Part shown: positions 1-6,043 of the stretch, one piece after another
Numbering within the stretch: the first letter of the stretch is position 1
How the letters are laid out: every line of letters starts with the position of its first letter
DNA from: Clostridiales bacterium
GTDB lineage: Bacteria; Bacillota; Clostridia; Christensenellales; CAG-138
Reading direction: 5' to 3'
DNA length: 6,564 bases
Assembly: GCA_012511925.1 (NCBI GenBank)
Contig: JAAZFD010000339.1
Span: forward strand, 1-6,564
Notes under the pieces: model-generated
What the model was told of the DNA's origin: nothing
The model's database searches: none
The model's input: the letters and a program-made list of their open reading frames with translations, nothing else
Position numbers and translations under genes: made by a program

Positions 1-146
1 ATATGAAGGCTGCTACAGCGCACAACATAAACGATTGCATACTCTGCGGTTGCTGTTCATACACTTGCCCCGCTGCTCGTTATCTAACCCCCTCTTTCAA
101 AGTTATGAAAGAAAAAATTACCGAAGCTGAAAGGAGGGCAAAGTAA
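1..146 (+). CDS. rnfC: Rnf complex subunit RnfC, C-terminal end (partial)
   Basis: This is the last 47 whole codons of a gene that begins upstream of the window. The visible peptide contains CILCGCCSYTCP followed by AARYL, a CxxCxxCxxxCP 4Fe-4S motif of the ferredoxin type found in the C-terminal half of RnfC, and it ends in a lysine- and glutamate-rich tail. In the family, RnfC is a soluble peripheral subunit that carries two 4Fe-4S clusters plus FMN- and NADH-binding regions, and it exchanges electrons with NAD. Only the last cluster motif can be seen here, so the identification rests on that motif and on the rnfD gene that follows directly. The stop codon TAA shares one base with the rnfD start (TAATG), as expected for one operon. 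Confidence 0.88.
   Translation, partial: MKAATAHNINDCILCGCCSYTCPAARYLTPSFKVMKEKITEAERRAK
131..137 (+). promoter_or_regulatory. Ribosome binding site of rnfD
   Basis: AAGGAGG lies 8 bases before the rnfD ATG at 146, inside the last codons of rnfC. It is a near-perfect Shine-Dalgarno sequence at normal spacing and supports that start. Confidence 0.8.
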
Positions 147-1087
147 TGAATTTTGTTGTTTCAGCCGCGCCACACTTGCGTTCTAAGGATTCGACTACAT
201 CCATAATGCGCGATGTAATAATCGCTTTACTTCCTACCACATTTGTGGGCTTGTATTTCTTTGGCTATCGTGCTGGGATTTTGGTAGCTGTATCAATAAT
301 TTCTGCTGTGTTAGCTGAATATATTTGGCAACGCTTAGCAAAAAAGCCAGTTACGATACATGATTTATCAGCTGCTGTTACTGGACTTTTATTAGCACTT
401 AACCTACCCTCTACCGCTCCATGGTGGGCAGCGGTTATTGGAAGTGTTACAGCAATAATACTCGTTAAGCAACTTTTCGGTGGAATTGGCGGCAACTTCC
501 TAAACCCTGCCTTGACGGCGCGTGCAATTTTGGTTGTTAGCTTTGGTCCATTAGTTTCAAACTTTGTAAGCACAAATTACTCTTCTTCTTTAGGATTTAT
601 GAGCGTAGATGCTTTAACGGTTGCTACTCCGATTGTAGAACCGGGAAGCTATTCAACTATGCAGCTACTTTTCGGAAATATTCCTGGCTGTATTGGCGAG
701 GTTTCAAAAGTTGCTATACTGTTGGGTTTTGCCTACCTTTTAATCAGAAGGGTTGTAAAGTGGAATATCCCAATCATTTTTGTTGGAACTGCTGTGATTT
801 GCGGTTACCTGTTTAGCGGATTATCAGCTAACCCATTGGGTTATGTGCTGTCTGGCGGTTTGCTTTTCGGTGCAATATTTATGGCAACCGACTACACAAC
901 GAATCCCATGACTTTTTTAGGCGAAGTAATCTTCGCAATAGGTTGTGGTGTAATCGTTGCGGTAATCAGACAGTTTTCGAGCAATCACGAGGGTGTTACA
1001 TACGGAATACTAATAATGAACATTGCCACTCCCCTAATCGATAAATATATTAAGCCGAAAGTATATGGAGGTAAAGCACATGCGTGA
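146..1087 (+). CDS. rnfD: Rnf complex membrane subunit RnfD (covalent FMN)
   Basis: RnfD is an integral membrane subunit of the ferredoxin:NAD+ oxidoreductase, of the NqrB/RnfD family. The 313-residue product is strongly hydrophobic, with about eight to ten likely membrane segments, and its length is normal for the family. Recognisable parts are the N-terminal SAAPHLRSKDST region, the conserved NFLNPALTARA segment (about residues 117-127), and a C-terminal ATDYTTNPMT region (about 247-256). DALTVATPI at about 155-163 matches the ApbE flavinylation site, with Thr161 the predicted FMN-bearing residue. The usual small residue (Gly or Ser) before AT is Val here. The start at 146 is set by a strong Shine-Dalgarno sequence in the end of rnfC. 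The 3' end overlaps rnfG by 8 bases. Confidence 0.96.
   Translation: MNFVVSAAPHLRSKDSTTSIMRDVIIALLPTTFVGLYFFGYRAGILVAVSIISAVLAEYIWQRLAKKPVTIHDLSAAVTGLLLALNLPSTAPWWAAVIGSVTAIILVKQLFGGIGGNFLNPALTARAILVVSFGPLVSNFVSTNYSSSLGFMSVDALTVATPIVEPGSYSTMQLLFGNIPGCIGEVSKVAILLGFAYLLIRRVVKWNIPIIFVGTAVICGYLFSGLSANPLGYVLSGGLLFGAIFMATDYTTNPMTFLGEVIFAIGCGVIVAVIRQFSSNHEGVTYGILIMNIATPLIDKYIKPKVYGGKAHA
1067..1071 (+). promoter_or_regulatory. Ribosome binding site that sets the rnfG start
   Basis: GGAGG lies 8 bases before the ATG at 1080. An earlier in-frame ATG at 1065 overlaps this site itself and so is unlikely to be the true start. The site therefore favours the 211-residue form of RnfG. Confidence 0.75.
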
Positions 1088-1715
1088 AACTATAACTTTA
1101 GCCTTAAAATTGTTGTTGATAACTGCGGTAGCCGGACTTTTGCTTGGAATGATTCATGATATTACTCTTGTTCCCATTAACGAGCAGGCAAGGCAAAGCG
1201 CTAATGTAGCGAGAAAAGCAGTTTTCCCGAATGCAGACGACTTCATTAAACTAAACAAGGCTTCTGAAACCGAAGTGGAGGATGTTGTTATTTCTGGCAT
1301 TATCTTTGAGGGAGTTGATGATAACATTGATAACATCTATGTTGCAATCTCTGGAGATGTAATAGTCGGCGTTACGGGTCAGATAACCGTAAAGGGCTTT
1401 GGCGGAGATATTGAAATCACTGTCGGCATGGATATGGATGGCAAAATTACCGGTCTTTCTGTTGGCGGTCCTAACTTCAAGGAAACCGAGGGCTACGGCT
1501 CTAAGGCGAAAGACCCCGAATTTACAGAACAGTTTATTGGCAAATCCTTCGAGCTGATTCTTAAAAAAACTGGCGAATCGCATACAAGCGATAACGATGT
1601 TGATGCAATCACAGGCGCAACCTCTACTTCAAGAACAGTTGTAGACGGTGTGAATGCCCTTTGCAAGCAATTAGTTAGTCAAATAGACTTTATCGAAAGT
1701 CAAAGGGGGAGTTAA
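1080..1715 (+). CDS. rnfG: Rnf complex subunit RnfG (covalent FMN)
   Basis: RnfG is a single-span membrane subunit with an extracytoplasmic FMN-binding domain that passes electrons within the Rnf complex. The 211-residue product starts with a charged MRET followed by one hydrophobic helix (about residues 5-24). The rest is a soluble domain containing GFGGDIEITVGMD and ETEGYGSKAKDPEF, the latter at the place of the family's ETPGxG region. The flavin-attachment motif is DAITGATSTS (about 175-184), and Thr181 is the predicted FMN-bearing residue; it follows the D-x-x-[ST]-G-A-T pattern recognised by the ApbE flavin transferase. The ATG at 1080 is chosen over the one at 1065 because GGAGG lies just upstream of it. 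The gene overlaps rnfD by 8 bases. No apbE gene is in the window. Confidence 0.95.
   Translation: MRETITLALKLLLITAVAGLLLGMIHDITLVPINEQARQSANVARKAVFPNADDFIKLNKASETEVEDVVISGIIFEGVDDNIDNIYVAISGDVIVGVTGQITVKGFGGDIEITVGMDMDGKITGLSVGGPNFKETEGYGSKAKDPEFTEQFIGKSFELILKKTGESHTSDNDVDAITGATSTSRTVVDGVNALCKQLVSQIDFIESQRGS
1704..1710 (+). promoter_or_regulatory. Ribosome binding site of rnfE, supporting a TTG start
   Basis: AGGGGGA at the end of rnfG lies 6 bases before the TTG at 1717. It is the main nucleotide evidence that rnfE starts at this rare codon. Confidence 0.65.
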
Positions 1716-1716
1716 A

Positions 1717-2337
1717 TTGAAGAATCTAATAAAAACATTTACCAATGGAATACTTAGCGAAAATCCTACTTTCCGTTTGGTGTTGGGCTTATGCCCTACC
1801 ATTGCAATTACTACAACCCTTGAAAACAGCATAGGTATGGGGCTTGCAACCACATTCGTTTTGATAGGCTCGAACCTTGTTATTGCGTTACTGAAAGACT
1901 TCATACCCGACAAGATTCGAATTCCTGCGTTTGTAGTTGTTATTTGCACTTTCGTTACTATGATTGAGTTGCTTATGAAAGCATATCTACCAGCACTTAA
2001 TAAGAGCTTAGGTATTTTTATACCTCTAATAGTTGTAAACTGCATTATTTTAGCAAGGGCAGAAGCGTTTGCAAGTAAAAATCCCATACTCCCCTCGGTT
2101 GTTGACGGTTTAGGAATGGGAATAGGGTTTACTTTTTCGCTATCGATAATCGGCTCTATTCGTGAAATTATAGGCAACGGCACAATACTTGGAATTCATA
2201 TTATGCCTGCATCATTCAATCCTATGATGGTGTTTGCACTTGCCCCAGGTGGATTCATTACTTTGGGTTTAACGCTTGGAATAATCAACGCAATAACCAA
2301 CAAAATGGCAAAGAAAAGGGAGGAAAGCTGTAAATGA
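1717..2337 (+). CDS. rnfE: Rnf complex membrane subunit RnfE
   Basis: RnfE is an integral membrane subunit of the NqrD/RnfE family that pairs with RnfA in the membrane core. The 206-residue product has about six hydrophobic segments. Family hallmarks are FTNGILSENPTFRLVLGLCP at the N-terminus, ENSIGMGLATTFV after it, and SLGIFIPLIVVNC near residue 109. Cys26 and Cys109 match the paired cysteines that bind an iron-sulfur cluster between RnfA and RnfE in solved Rnf/Nqr structures. The start is TTG: no in-frame ATG lies nearby, the conserved N-terminal motif would be lost with a later start, and a purine-rich binding site lies 6 bases upstream. The gap to rnfG is one base, and the stop overlaps the rnfA start (ATGA). 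Confidence 0.95.
   Translation: MKNLIKTFTNGILSENPTFRLVLGLCPTIAITTTLENSIGMGLATTFVLIGSNLVIALLKDFIPDKIRIPAFVVVICTFVTMIELLMKAYLPALNKSLGIFIPLIVVNCIILARAEAFASKNPILPSVVDGLGMGIGFTFSLSIIGSIREIIGNGTILGIHIMPASFNPMMVFALAPGGFITLGLTLGIINAITNKMAKKREESCK
2317..2323 (+). promoter_or_regulatory. Ribosome binding site of rnfA
   Basis: AGGGAGG within the last codons of rnfE lies 10 bases before the rnfA ATG at 2334. The spacing is slightly long. The ATGA overlap suggests that translational coupling also contributes. Confidence 0.6.
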
Positions 2338-2921
2338 ATGTATCAGTAAACGTATTCACATTATTTATATCATGTGTGCTAACCAATAATGTAATCTTTT
2401 CGAGGTTCTTAGGAAACTGCCCATTCTTAGGCGTTTCTGGCAAGGTTGAAACAGCTTTTGGAATGGGAATGGCGGTTACCTTCGTTATGGCGATTGCATC
2501 TCTGTTCACATGGCTTGTTTACGCTTTGTTCCTTGTTCCTTTGGGATTACAATATCTTAATACGATTGCATTTATTCTGATTATCGCAGGGCTTGTGCAG
2601 GTTGTTGAGATGTTCATAAAAAAATCAAGCCCCACGCTTTATAAGAGCCTTGGCATTTATTTGCCCTTGATTACTACGAACTGTGCGGTTCTTGGAATAG
2701 CGATTTTAAATATCAACGCTGAATACAATCTTGTAACCTCTGTATTGAATGGAACTTTTAGCGCACTTGGTTTTATGCTTGCAATAGTGCTTATGGCAGG
2801 AATACGTGAGCGTCTTGAAACCTCTGATATTCCAAAATGTATGCGTGGTTTTTCAAGCTCATTGATTATTGCAGGGCTGATGTCATTAGCGTTCATGGGC
2901 TTTGCGGGTATCACCCAATAA
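2334..2921 (+). CDS. rnfA: Rnf complex membrane subunit RnfA
   Basis: RnfA is an integral membrane subunit of the NqrE/RnfA family and a distant paralogue of RnfE; the two pack with inverted topology in known structures. The 195-residue product has about six membrane segments. Diagnostic motifs are LTNNVIFSRFLGNCPFLGVS (about residues 16-35), AFGMGMAVTFV, SLGIYLPLITTNCAVLG (about 105-121), and the C-terminal RGFSSSLIIAGLMSLAFMGF. Cys29 and Cys117 are the expected cluster-binding pair. The ATG at 2334 overlaps the rnfE stop by four bases, and the protein length is typical. rnfB follows after a 13-base gap. Confidence 0.96.
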   Translation: MNVSVNVFTLFISCVLTNNVIFSRFLGNCPFLGVSGKVETAFGMGMAVTFVMAIASLFTWLVYALFLVPLGLQYLNTIAFILIIAGLVQVVEMFIKKSSPTLYKSLGIYLPLITTNCAVLGIAILNINAEYNLVTSVLNGTFSALGFMLAIVLMAGIRERLETSDIPKCMRGFSSSLIIAGLMSLAFMGFAGITQ

Positions 2922-2923
2922 GC

Positions 2924-2930
2924 AGGAGGT
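2924..2930 (+). promoter_or_regulatory. Ribosome binding site that sets the rnfB start
   Basis: AGGAGGT in the short rnfA-rnfB gap is followed, about five bases after its AGGAGG core, by the ATG at 2935. It rules against the in-frame TTG at 2902, which would start inside rnfA and add 11 residues unlike the family. Confidence 0.8.
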
Positions 2931-2934
2931 ATAT

Positions 2935-3747
2935 ATGAATTGGACTGAAATTTTACTTGCATTAGGGATACTAAGCGGAATAGGCGTGTTATTTGGCATT
3001 ATCTTAGGAATAGCAGCTAAGAAGTTTTATGTTGAAGAAGATGCGAGAGTTGAGCAACTACGCTCTTGCCTTGGTGGTGCTAACTGCGGCGCTTGCGGCT
3101 ATGCAGGCTGTGAAGCTTTCGCTAAGGCCTTAATCGAAGGCGCTGCTATTCCAAGCGATTGCACCGCTGAAGGTTCTGAAGGTCTGAAGCAGATGGGCGA
3201 AATACTGCATATAAATGTTGCGGATAGAGAACCGCATGTGGCACGTGTAATATGCCAAGGTGCATTTTCTGTTTCTAAAAGGCGCTATGATTACGAGGGA
3301 TATTCAAGCTGTCGTGCTGTAGCACAAATGGCTGGCGGTAATAAATTATGCCATTACTCCTGCATAGGCTTAGGCGACTGCGTTCGCAAATGCGCTTTCG
3401 GTGCAATAAACATTGTTGATGGCGTTGCAATAATCAACCCTAACAAATGCACAGCCTGCGGAGAGTGCGTAATGGAATGTCCAAGGCACGTTATTAGACT
3501 TGTTCCAACAGCTTCAAAGGTTACCGTGCGTTGTAGCAATCACGAAAAGGCAAAAGCCGCTAAGGATGCTTGTATGCGTGCTTGTATTGCTTGCAAACGC
3601 TGTATGAAGGCTTGCCCGCGAGATGCTATTATCGTTGAAAACAATTTGGCATACCTTGACCCAAGTAAATGCGATAATTGCGGTGAATGCGTTAAGGTTT
3701 GCCCGAGTAACTGTATTGTGATTCAAAAAGATAAATGTGAGAATTAA
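2935..3747 (+). CDS. rnfB: Rnf complex iron-sulfur subunit RnfB
   Basis: RnfB is the ferredoxin-facing subunit that accepts electrons from reduced ferredoxin. The 270-residue product starts with one hydrophobic anchor (about residues 5-27). Next is a 4Fe-4S domain with CxxCxxxxC spacing, NCGACGYAGC (Cys51, 54, 59, with Cys76 as likely fourth ligand). A cysteine-rich linker follows (Cys107, 126). Four ferredoxin-type motifs come after it: Cys139/143/149/153, Cys172/175/178/182, Cys217/220/223/227 and Cys246/249/252/256. By motif count this is about five clusters, which fits the multi-cluster RnfB of clostridia and acetogens rather than the shorter proteobacterial form. In the first ferredoxin motif the residue after the last cysteine is Ala rather than Pro. 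The ATG at 2935 is supported by a strong AGGAGG. This is the last gene of the operon and is followed by a terminator. Confidence 0.96.
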   Translation: MNWTEILLALGILSGIGVLFGIILGIAAKKFYVEEDARVEQLRSCLGGANCGACGYAGCEAFAKALIEGAAIPSDCTAEGSEGLKQMGEILHINVADREPHVARVICQGAFSVSKRRYDYEGYSSCRAVAQMAGGNKLCHYSCIGLGDCVRKCAFGAINIVDGVAIINPNKCTACGECVMECPRHVIRLVPTASKVTVRCSNHEKAKAAKDACMRACIACKRCMKACPRDAIIVENNLAYLDPSKCDNCGECVKVCPSNCIVIQKDKCEN

Positions 3748-3751
3748 GTAG

Positions 3752-3783
3752 AAAAGCCTTGTCTGTAATGGATAAGGCTTTTT
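3752..3783 (+). terminator. Rho-independent terminator after rnfB, probably bidirectional
   Basis: AAAAGCCTT (3752-3760) and AAGGCTTTT (3774-3782) form a perfect 9-bp stem around a 13-base loop and run into TTTTT, directly after the rnfB stop. The same stem read on the minus strand starts at the last base of the recO stop codon and is followed by TTTTCTACTT. It can plausibly end both convergent operons, with the plus-strand T-run the better one. Confidence 0.85.
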
Positions 3784-4504
3784 ATTTTCGTAAACTTCTG
3801 TTTAGGTAGAATTCAGAATAATTTATTATGCAATCATAGATTTCTCTACGAACTTTGGACGGCAAGGCGAGCTTTTTCAAATCATCAAAATCGAGCAAAA
3901 GCATTCTTCGCATGGCCTCTAAACTAAGTGCAGATAAATGGCTTACCTTGCTTTGTGGCACACATTTAGAGCAAATAGCACCGCCCTGTTCATAATCGAA
4001 CCTTGCCATGCTTTGCATTGTTATATCTATGCCACAGCAGGTACATTCAGTAATAGAGGGGCAAAAGCCAATAAAGCTCATAAGATTAAGCAAAAAGTAG
4101 ATAAGCAAGTCGTCTTGGTGAAGCTCTGAATACGCAAGGTATGTTAAACAATGTTGTAAAAGTAAAAACACTTCTGGGTTGTTTTCGCTTTCACTCATTG
4201 CGGTATTGATAGAAGAAACCATCATACAACCAGTCGTATATCGGGCGTAATTACTCGTTATTGGTCTGTATGTTTCAATAATTGAGCATGAGCTTACTGA
4301 GCTTTTGTTGAGCTTGCTTTCGATTACATATTCGCCGTATGCAAATATTTGAGATGCGACAGCCTTTTGGTCTTTAGTGCTTTTAGAGCCAAAGATTGCC
4401 GCAGTTATGATTTCGCCCTCACTTGTGAAAAGGTTGATTATCCTATCGGTATCCCGATAGTCGTTACATCTTGTAACTATCCCCTTTTGTATAGTCGAAG
4501 CCAT
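3782..4504 (-). CDS. recO: DNA repair protein RecO
   Basis: RecO is the recombination mediator of the RecFOR pathway. It binds single-stranded DNA and SSB, anneals strands, and helps load RecA at gaps. The 240-residue product begins with an OB-fold region: KGIVTRCNDYRDTDRIINLF (about residues 7-26) matches the family GIV...Y.E.D.II.LFT start. The middle is helical. A zinc-binding motif is formed by Cys154 and Cys157 (CTCCG) with Cys178 and Cys181 (GGAICSKC); this is present in many but not all RecO proteins. Length is normal. The ATG at 4504 lies inside yqzL, 41 bases before its stop, and a strong AAGGAGG lies only three bases upstream. No other in-frame start keeps the conserved N-terminus. 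It is the last gene of the minus-strand cluster. Confidence 0.93.
   Translation of the reverse strand: MASTIQKGIVTRCNDYRDTDRIINLFTSEGEIITAAIFGSKSTKDQKAVASQIFAYGEYVIESKLNKSSVSSCSIIETYRPITSNYARYTTGCMMVSSINTAMSESENNPEVFLLLQHCLTYLAYSELHQDDLLIYFLLNLMSFIGFCPSITECTCCGIDITMQSMARFDYEQGGAICSKCVPQSKVSHLSALSLEAMRRMLLLDFDDLKKLALPSKVRREIYDCIINYSEFYLNRSLRK
4443..4460 (-). repeat. Short perfect inverted repeat inside recO, just after the yqzL stop
   Basis: CTATCGG and CCGATAG form a perfect 7-bp stem with a 4-base loop. In the transcript it begins three bases after the yqzL stop codon and covers recO codons 15-21. No T-run follows, so it is not a terminator. It encodes the conserved YRDTDR stretch, so it may simply result from coding sequence; a regulatory role is speculation. 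Confidence 0.4.
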
Positions 4505-4616
4505 CGTCCTCCTTCAAGGCCTTGTATAGCAGGTACATTCCTATCTTGCCAGTAGATGAGAAACCGTCCCATGCAATTTTTTCACCTTGAAATTCCTTTT
4601 TATCTTTGTAACTCAT
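4464..4616 (-). CDS. yqzL: YqzL-like small protein
   Basis: This is a 50-codon gene between era and recO, the same place as yqzL in Bacillus and many other Firmicutes. The product starts MSYKDKKEFQGEKIAWDGFS. Its core W-x-x-F-x-x-T-G-x-I-x-x-YLLYK (Trp16 to about Lys32) resembles the family's W-x-x-F-x-x-TG-x-x-x-x-YLL pattern as I recall it; the N-terminal extension and aspartate-rich tail appear less typical. The function of the family is unknown. A near-perfect AAGGAGG lies six bases before the ATG. The end overlaps recO by 41 bases in another frame, and the recO binding site lies within this gene, so the two are probably co-translated. The predicted protein is soluble, with no signal peptide or membrane helix visible. 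The family call rests on motif and position without a database search. Confidence 0.8.
   Translation of the reverse strand: MSYKDKKEFQGEKIAWDGFSSTGKIGMYLLYKALKEDDGFDYTKGDSYKM
4508..4514 (-). promoter_or_regulatory. Ribosome binding site of recO, inside yqzL
   Basis: AAGGAGG on the minus strand is separated from the recO ATG by only three bases, closer than the usual five to nine. It lies within yqzL codons 35-37. It could initiate recO by itself, or help ribosomes that are translating yqzL to re-initiate. Confidence 0.6.
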
Positions 4617-4622
4617 ATATTT

Positions 4623-4629
4623 CCTCCTT
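4623..4629 (-). promoter_or_regulatory. Ribosome binding site of yqzL
   Basis: AAGGAGG on the minus strand is followed six bases later by the ATG at 4616. This strong site is key evidence that the 50-codon frame is translated. No convincing promoter could be picked out in the 79-base era-yqzL gap, so transcription probably continues from era. Confidence 0.75.
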
Positions 4630-4695
4630 GTTTTACTTAGGTTTAGTATCTCTCAAATAGTGATTTTTCTACCGTTGTAAATTTCGGAAGGTATG

Positions 4696-5607
4696 TTAAT
4701 TATATCCCAACTCGTTCAGAATGCTTATGCTGTTTCGCCAATCGGGTTTTACCTTTACATACAGCTGTAGATTGACTTTCGAGCCTAAAAGCCACTCCAT
4801 GTCAATGCGAGCATGTGTGCCGATTTTCTTTATCATATCGCCCTTTTTTCCAATAATAATACCCTTGTGCGATTCCCTCTCACAGTAAATCGTTGCACTT
4901 ATGTCAACTAAATCTTTTTCTTCACGATACTTAAATGCATCGATGTCAACACCAACTCCATGGGGTATTTCATCACGCAAAAACTCCAATGCCTTCTCTC
5001 TAATCATTTCAGAGCAAATAAACCTTTCGGGAACACTTGTAACCATGTCTTCAGGGAAGTACATAGGTCCTTCTACCATGTAGACTGTTAGTTCGTCAAT
5101 TAGCGTATCAACACCGTAGCCATCTATTGCAGAAATTGAAAAAACCTTTTTAATAAATGGTTTTTCTGATAATGTTTCTTTGATTTTTTCAACATCTAAT
5201 GCGCTTGAAATATCTGTTTTGTTTATTATCGCAAGCACTGGGGACTTGCTTCTTGCTAAGCGTTCCAGAATAAGCTCGTCTTTTTCTTTAATGCCGATTG
5301 TGGGATCGATAATGAACAAAACGGCTTCTACTTCGTTAAGTGCTTCATAGGCAACGCTTACCATGTACTCCCCTAACCTATTTTTTGGAGTTGTAACACC
5401 TGGGGTATCGATAAAAATCATTTGATAGCTAAACTCATCGGTTTTGCCATTGTAAACACCCATAATTTTGTTGCGTGTAGTTTGTGCACGAGCGGAAACT
5501 ATGCTTATTTTCTGACCTACAATACGGTTCATAAGCGTTGATTTGCCAGCGTTCGGTGCTCCTATAATCGTAATAAATCCAGAGCGGAAATTCTTGTTTT
5601 CATTCAT
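4696..5607 (-). CDS. era: GTPase Era
   Basis: Era is a GTPase that binds the 3' end of 16S rRNA and assists maturation and assembly of the 30S subunit. The 303-residue product has the full set of G motifs: GAPNAGKS (16-23), the AQTTR switch I (41-45), DTPG (67-70), NKTD (129-132) and SAIDG (159-163). The Era-specific KNRLGEYM follows DTPG. The C-terminal KH domain has GKKG at 253-256 within an IIGKKGDMIKKIG segment. Length is normal and no key residue is missing. The ATG overlaps the end of cdd by eight bases. The upstream sequence has only a weak, distant AAGGAAG, so initiation probably relies on coupling to cdd. YbeY, encoded two genes upstream, acts in the same rRNA-maturation process. Confidence 0.97.
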   Translation of the reverse strand: MNENKNFRSGFITIIGAPNAGKSTLMNRIVGQKISIVSARAQTTRNKIMGVYNGKTDEFSYQMIFIDTPGVTTPKNRLGEYMVSVAYEALNEVEAVLFIIDPTIGIKEKDELILERLARSKSPVLAIINKTDISSALDVEKIKETLSEKPFIKKVFSISAIDGYGVDTLIDELTVYMVEGPMYFPEDMVTSVPERFICSEMIREKALEFLRDEIPHGVGVDIDAFKYREEKDLVDISATIYCERESHKGIIIGKKGDMIKKIGTHARIDMEWLLGSKVNLQLYVKVKPDWRNSISILNELGYN

Positions 5608-6043
5608 TTTCTTGTTTCTCTTCCTTTGTTTCTTCTTTTGCGTCTGCTAATGAAAATGGCGAGGGAAACAGCTCTGCAAGCGAAAATACTTTATATTTTC
5701 CGTTTTTATTTCCGCATATTATCGGCATTTCTCCATCGCAAAATTCGGCCAAGGACTGCCTGCATATACCGCATGGGGTTACGGGCATTTCCTCTGTATA
5801 AATAGCAATAGCATCAAATTCCTTTTCACCCTCATAAACGGCCTTGCACAATGCCATTCGTTCGGCACAAATGGTTGCGCCATAGCTTGAATTTTCTACG
5901 TTTCCGCCTAAATAATAAGCTCCCGTAGAACCCTTTAAGCAAGCGCCCACACGGAATTTCGAATACGGCGCATAAGCCCTATCGCAAGCATCTGCGGCCA
6001 TTTTCAACATGTTCTTAATCTCTAAATCATGTATTACTCTCAT
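5600..6043 (-). CDS. cdd: Cytidine deaminase
   Basis: This enzyme hydrolyses cytidine and deoxycytidine to uridine and deoxyuridine for pyrimidine salvage in the cytosol. The 147-residue product has the short homotetrameric form. Its zinc site is formed by Cys59 in the TICAERMA motif, with catalytic Glu61, and by Cys91 and Cys94 in PCGICRQ. The substrate-binding NVENSSYGATIC segment precedes it. YAPYSKFRVGA near the N-terminus is typical. A charged tail (KEETKEEKQENE, about 136-147) extends past the normal C-terminal LFPSPF region. The ATG overlaps the ybeY stop (ATGA). A GGGG about nine bases upstream is only a weak binding site, suggesting coupling to ybeY. Confidence 0.96.
   Translation of the reverse strand: MRVIHDLEIKNMLKMAADACDRAYAPYSKFRVGACLKGSTGAYYLGGNVENSSYGATICAERMALCKAVYEGEKEFDAIAIYTEEMPVTPCGICRQSLAEFCDGEMPIICGNKNGKYKVFSLAELFPSPFSLADAKEETKEEKQENE

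Noticed and set aside
265..573. 102-codon open frame on the minus strand opposite rnfD
   Set aside because: It is antisense to the NPALTARA part of RnfD and has no protein-family features.
1671..2183. 170-codon open frame on the minus strand opposite rnfE
   Set aside because: rnfE is unmistakable by its conserved motifs. Long antisense frames are expected opposite hydrophobic membrane-protein genes, and no binding site or family match is visible.
2657..2962. 101-codon open frame on the minus strand opposite rnfA
   Set aside because: It is antisense to conserved membrane segments of RnfA, has low-complexity composition and no recognisable motif.
3061..3720. Repeated TGC-rich triplet patterns in rnfB resembling a DNA repeat
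   Set aside because: They are explained by the tandem ferredoxin CxxCxxCxxxC motifs in the protein and not by a nucleotide repeat or CRISPR-like array.
3938..4129. 63-codon open frame on the plus strand opposite recO
   Set aside because: It overlaps the RecO zinc-motif region on the opposite strand, and no supporting signal was seen.
4515..4524. 10-bp palindrome CAAGGCCTTG just before the recO binding site
   Set aside because: A single short palindrome within yqzL coding sequence is expected by chance, and no second copy or operator context was seen.
4617..4695. Possible separate promoter in the era-yqzL gap
   Set aside because: Candidate boxes such as TTTACA on the minus strand have no acceptable -10 partner at 16-18 bases. 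No stable hairpin or riboswitch-like structure was seen either.
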